NCBI GenBank assembly: GCA_029939385.1
Contig: JAOZSZ010000051.1
Span: forward strand, 1 to 8,533
Direction: 5' to 3'
From: Pontiella sp.
GTDB taxonomy: Bacteria; Verrucomicrobiota; Kiritimatiellia; Kiritimatiellales; Pontiellaceae
DNA length: 8,533 bases
Program-made: the position numbers and the translations under genes
Notes under the pieces: model-generated
Seen by the model: only the letters and a program-made list of their open reading frames with translations
What the model was told of the DNA's origin: nothing
Databases searched by the model: none
In this document: positions 6,523 through 8,533 of the stretch, piece after piece
How the letters are laid out: each line of letters opens with the position of its first letter
Numbering within the stretch: the stretch's first letter is position 1

Positions 6523-8533
6523 TTATTTAGTTGTGATGTGTAGTAGCTCCTGAATGACCGGAGAAAACTTCACAACAACCGGAGCAAAGACCACGCTAAC
6601 CATCGTCATTAACTTAATGAGAATATTAAGCGATGGGCCGGAGGTGTCTTTACACGGATCGCCGACTGTATCGCCCACGACCACCGCTTTGTGAGCGTCA
6701 GATCCCTTGCCTCCGTGTGCCCCTTTTTCAACATATTTCTTGGCATTATCCCATGCGCCGCCCGCATTATTAAGCATTGTGGCAAGGACGAAGCCGGTGG
6801 TTAGTCCACCCGCGAGCAGCCCCATCACGCCGGGAACCCCGAGGATCAGACCCGTGACCACCGGAACCGTGATTGCCAGCAACGAAGGAACAAGCATTTC
6901 CTTTTGCGCACCCTTCGTGGAGATGGCAACGCAGGCGGCATAATCAGGCTTACCGGTGCCTTCCATAATTCCAGGAATTTCCCGGAACTGGCGCCGCACC
7001 TCTTCCACCATGGCGCCGGCCGCGCGACCCACCGCCTTCATGGTCATGGCACAGAAGACGAAGGCCATCATACCACCAAGAAACATGCCGCAGAGCAGTA
7101 GCGGGTTCATGATGTGTAGTTCATAAGCATTCACAAACTCCATAATTCCCGCATGGGCGGCCATCTCTTTTGTAAACTCAACTTTTCCAACCAAGAAGGT
7201 TCCTGCTTCCCCTGCGAGCTTGCCGATCCAGAGCTTGATTTCTTCGATATAGGCGGCGAGTAGAGCCATCGCAGTAAGAGCCGCCGATCCAATTGCAAAG
7301 CCTTTTCCGGTAGCCGCCGTAGTATTTCCTAAGCTATCAAGCGCATCGGTGCGTTCGCGTACTTCTGGAGGAAGTCCGGCCATTTCGGCATTGCCACCCG
7401 CATTATCGGCAATCGGGCCATAAGCATCTGTCGCAAGCGTGATACCCAGCGTCGAAAGCATACCCACTGCGGCGAAGCCAATACCATAAAGACCCATCGA
7501 CAAATCACTAAACCCGCCCGCGAATCCAAAGGCACAGATAATGCCAACCACGATCGTAATAACGGGGATACCGGCAGAATACATGCCCGTCGCCAAGCCA
7601 TCAATAATGGTGGTCGCCGGCCCCATAACAGCTTGATCGGCGATGCCTCGGGTGGGTTTATATTCATCCGACGTATAATATTCGGTGGCTTGGCCAATAA
7701 TAACACCCGCCGCGAGACCTGAGATTACGGCCAACACAATCCCGCCGCCAATCATACCGAGCTGCCACATGCCGACCAGGGCCAGCACAATTAAAGCAGA
7801 GCTTCCTAATGTGCCGGTGAGTAGCGCTTTAAGCAGTCCCTTCTGCGTGGCTCCATCCTTACAACGAACCATAAACATTCCAATAATAGAGAGGGCCGTT
7901 CCAATTCCGGCCACAATCATAGGGGCGGTAACGAGGCTAATAGCATCGGCCTCGGTCCCCGAGCCATTCATGATTTTGTGTGCGCCGACAGCCGCGCCGA
8001 GCGCGGCAGTAGCAAGAATGGATCCACAATAGGACTCATAAAGGTCAGCCCCCATGCCGGCCACGTCGCCCACATTATCACCCACATTGTCAGCAATGGT
8101 AGCGGGGTTACGTGGATCATCTTCGGGGATTCCTGCCTCAACTTTACCCACGAGATCGGCGCCAACATCCGCCGCCTTCGTGTAGATTCCGCCGCCGACC
8201 CGTGCAAAGAGGGCCTGTGTGGAGGCGCCCATACCAAAGGTGATCATGGTCGTAGTCATATGAACAAGCTTTTCGGCAACCGAGCAGCCTGCGGGAACTA
8301 ATTCCATTCCCCAAAGCGATAGACCGTTCGCCATGTTTGCGGAGGTGTAAACAACCTGATCGAGAACATAGTACCAAATGCAGATATCAAGCAGGCCGAA
8401 CCCGACCACAACCAATCCCATCACAGCGCCGGAGCGGAAGGCCACTTGCAGTCCGCGGTTGAGTCCTTCCGAGCATCCCTGCGCCGTGCGTGAAGAGGCG
8501 GCGGTTGCCGTTTTCATTCCAATAAAACCGCAG
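6523..8533 (-). CDS. hppA: Membrane-bound ion-pumping pyrophosphatase, K+-dependent type (partial, N-terminus off the right edge)
   Basis: This integral membrane enzyme hydrolyses pyrophosphate and pumps H+ and/or Na+ out of the cytoplasm. The frame is open to the right edge: codons for C-G-F-I-G precede the Met at 8517, which is an internal residue, so about 100 N-terminal residues are missing. Numbering from that Met, PPi/Mg sites are DVGADLVGKVE (117-127), DDPRNPAT (133-140) with DNVGDNVGD (143-151), DAYGPIADNAGG (364-375), NAGGAWDNAKKYVE (584-597) and GDTVGDPCKDTSGPS (615-629). GNTTAATGKG (397-406) has Ala at the position where K+-independent enzymes have Lys, so K+ dependence is expected. 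The ion-gate region reads ADLYES, with Glu161 three residues after Asp158, the arrangement of Na+-pumping and dual Na+/H+ enzymes rather than of plant H+ pumps. The pumped ion cannot be settled without alignment. It ends in TAA before a 110-base gap. Confidence 0.97.
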   Translation of the reverse strand, partial: CGFIGMKTATAASSRTAQGCSEGLNRGLQVAFRSGAVMGLVVVGFGLLDICIWYYVLDQVVYTSANMANGLSLWGMELVPAGCSVAEKLVHMTTTMITFGMGASTQALFARVGGGIYTKAADVGADLVGKVEAGIPEDDPRNPATIADNVGDNVGDVAGMGADLYESYCGSILATAALGAAVGAHKIMNGSGTEADAISLVTAPMIVAGIGTALSIIGMFMVRCKDGATQKGLLKALLTGTLGSSALIVLALVGMWQLGMIGGGIVLAVISGLAAGVIIGQATEYYTSDEYKPTRGIADQAVMGPATTIIDGLATGMYSAGIPVITIVVGIICAFGFAGGFSDLSMGLYGIGFAAVGMLSTLGITLATDAYGPIADNAGGNAEMAGLPPEVRERTDALDSLGNTTAATGKGFAIGSAALTAMALLAAYIEEIKLWIGKLAGEAGTFLVGKVEFTKEMAAHAGIMEFVNAYELHIMNPLLLCGMFLGGMMAFVFCAMTMKAVGRAAGAMVEEVRRQFREIPGIMEGTGKPDYAACVAISTKGAQKEMLVPSLLAITVPVVTGLILGVPGVMGLLAGGLTTGFVLATMLNNAGGAWDNAKKYVEKGAHGGKGSDAHKAVVVGDTVGDPCKDTSGPSLNILIKLMTMVSVVFAPVVVKFSPVIQELLHITTK

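Noticed and set aside
8515..8517. ATG as the start of hppA
   Set aside because: The reading frame continues upstream to the window edge (C-G-F-I-G before the Met), and the family has about 100 more residues there. This Met is internal and the gene is simply cut off.

Overview
The window holds six convincing genes, all on the minus strand, so transcription runs from the right end to the left. Both outer genes are cut by the window edges. From right to left they are: a membrane-bound pyrophosphatase (hppA, N-terminus missing), an M28 family metallopeptidase with no signal peptide, and a four-gene ABC transporter block of the YejABEF type in the order permease YejB, permease YejE, large substrate-binding protein YejA-like, and an ATPase whose C-terminal part lies off the left edge.

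Layout: hppA ends at 6523. A 110-base gap follows, holding a strong hairpin (6463-6501), and then the peptidase gene (6412-5156). A 147-base gap with a candidate extended -10 promoter and a possible 13-codon leader ORF precedes yejB. From yejB on the genes are tightly packed: 35 bases between yejB and yejE, 18 between yejE and the binding-protein gene, and 4 between that gene and the ATPase gene, whose ribosome binding site lies inside the upstream coding end. This looks like one transporter operon, possibly with its own promoter and possibly also reached by read-through from the peptidase gene.

Working model: the binding protein captures peptides outside the inner membrane, YejB and YejE form the channel, and the ATPase drives uptake. 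The M28 enzyme, with all its zinc ligands present, could trim imported peptides in the cytoplasm. The pyrophosphatase recovers energy from PPi as an ion gradient and has no evident functional tie to the transporter beyond adjacency. The binding protein and YejE are both clearly longer than their E. coli counterparts, with extra helical, partly coiled-coil-like segments that should lie on the outer face of the membrane. This is the most distinctive feature of the window.

Organism: a bacterium, probably with a Gram-negative envelope, with moderate GC by eye (a little under 50%). The pyrophosphatase is of the K+-dependent type, and its helix-6 wording resembles, from memory, sequences of the Bacteroidota and the Planctomycetes-Verrucomicrobia-Chlamydiae group. 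Verrucomicrobiota or a relative is a guess; the window has no rRNA or other marker to settle it. There are no mobile elements, CRISPR arrays, tRNA or rRNA genes that I can see, and no clear sign of an undescribed system. It is mostly a well-formed core-metabolism and transport region.
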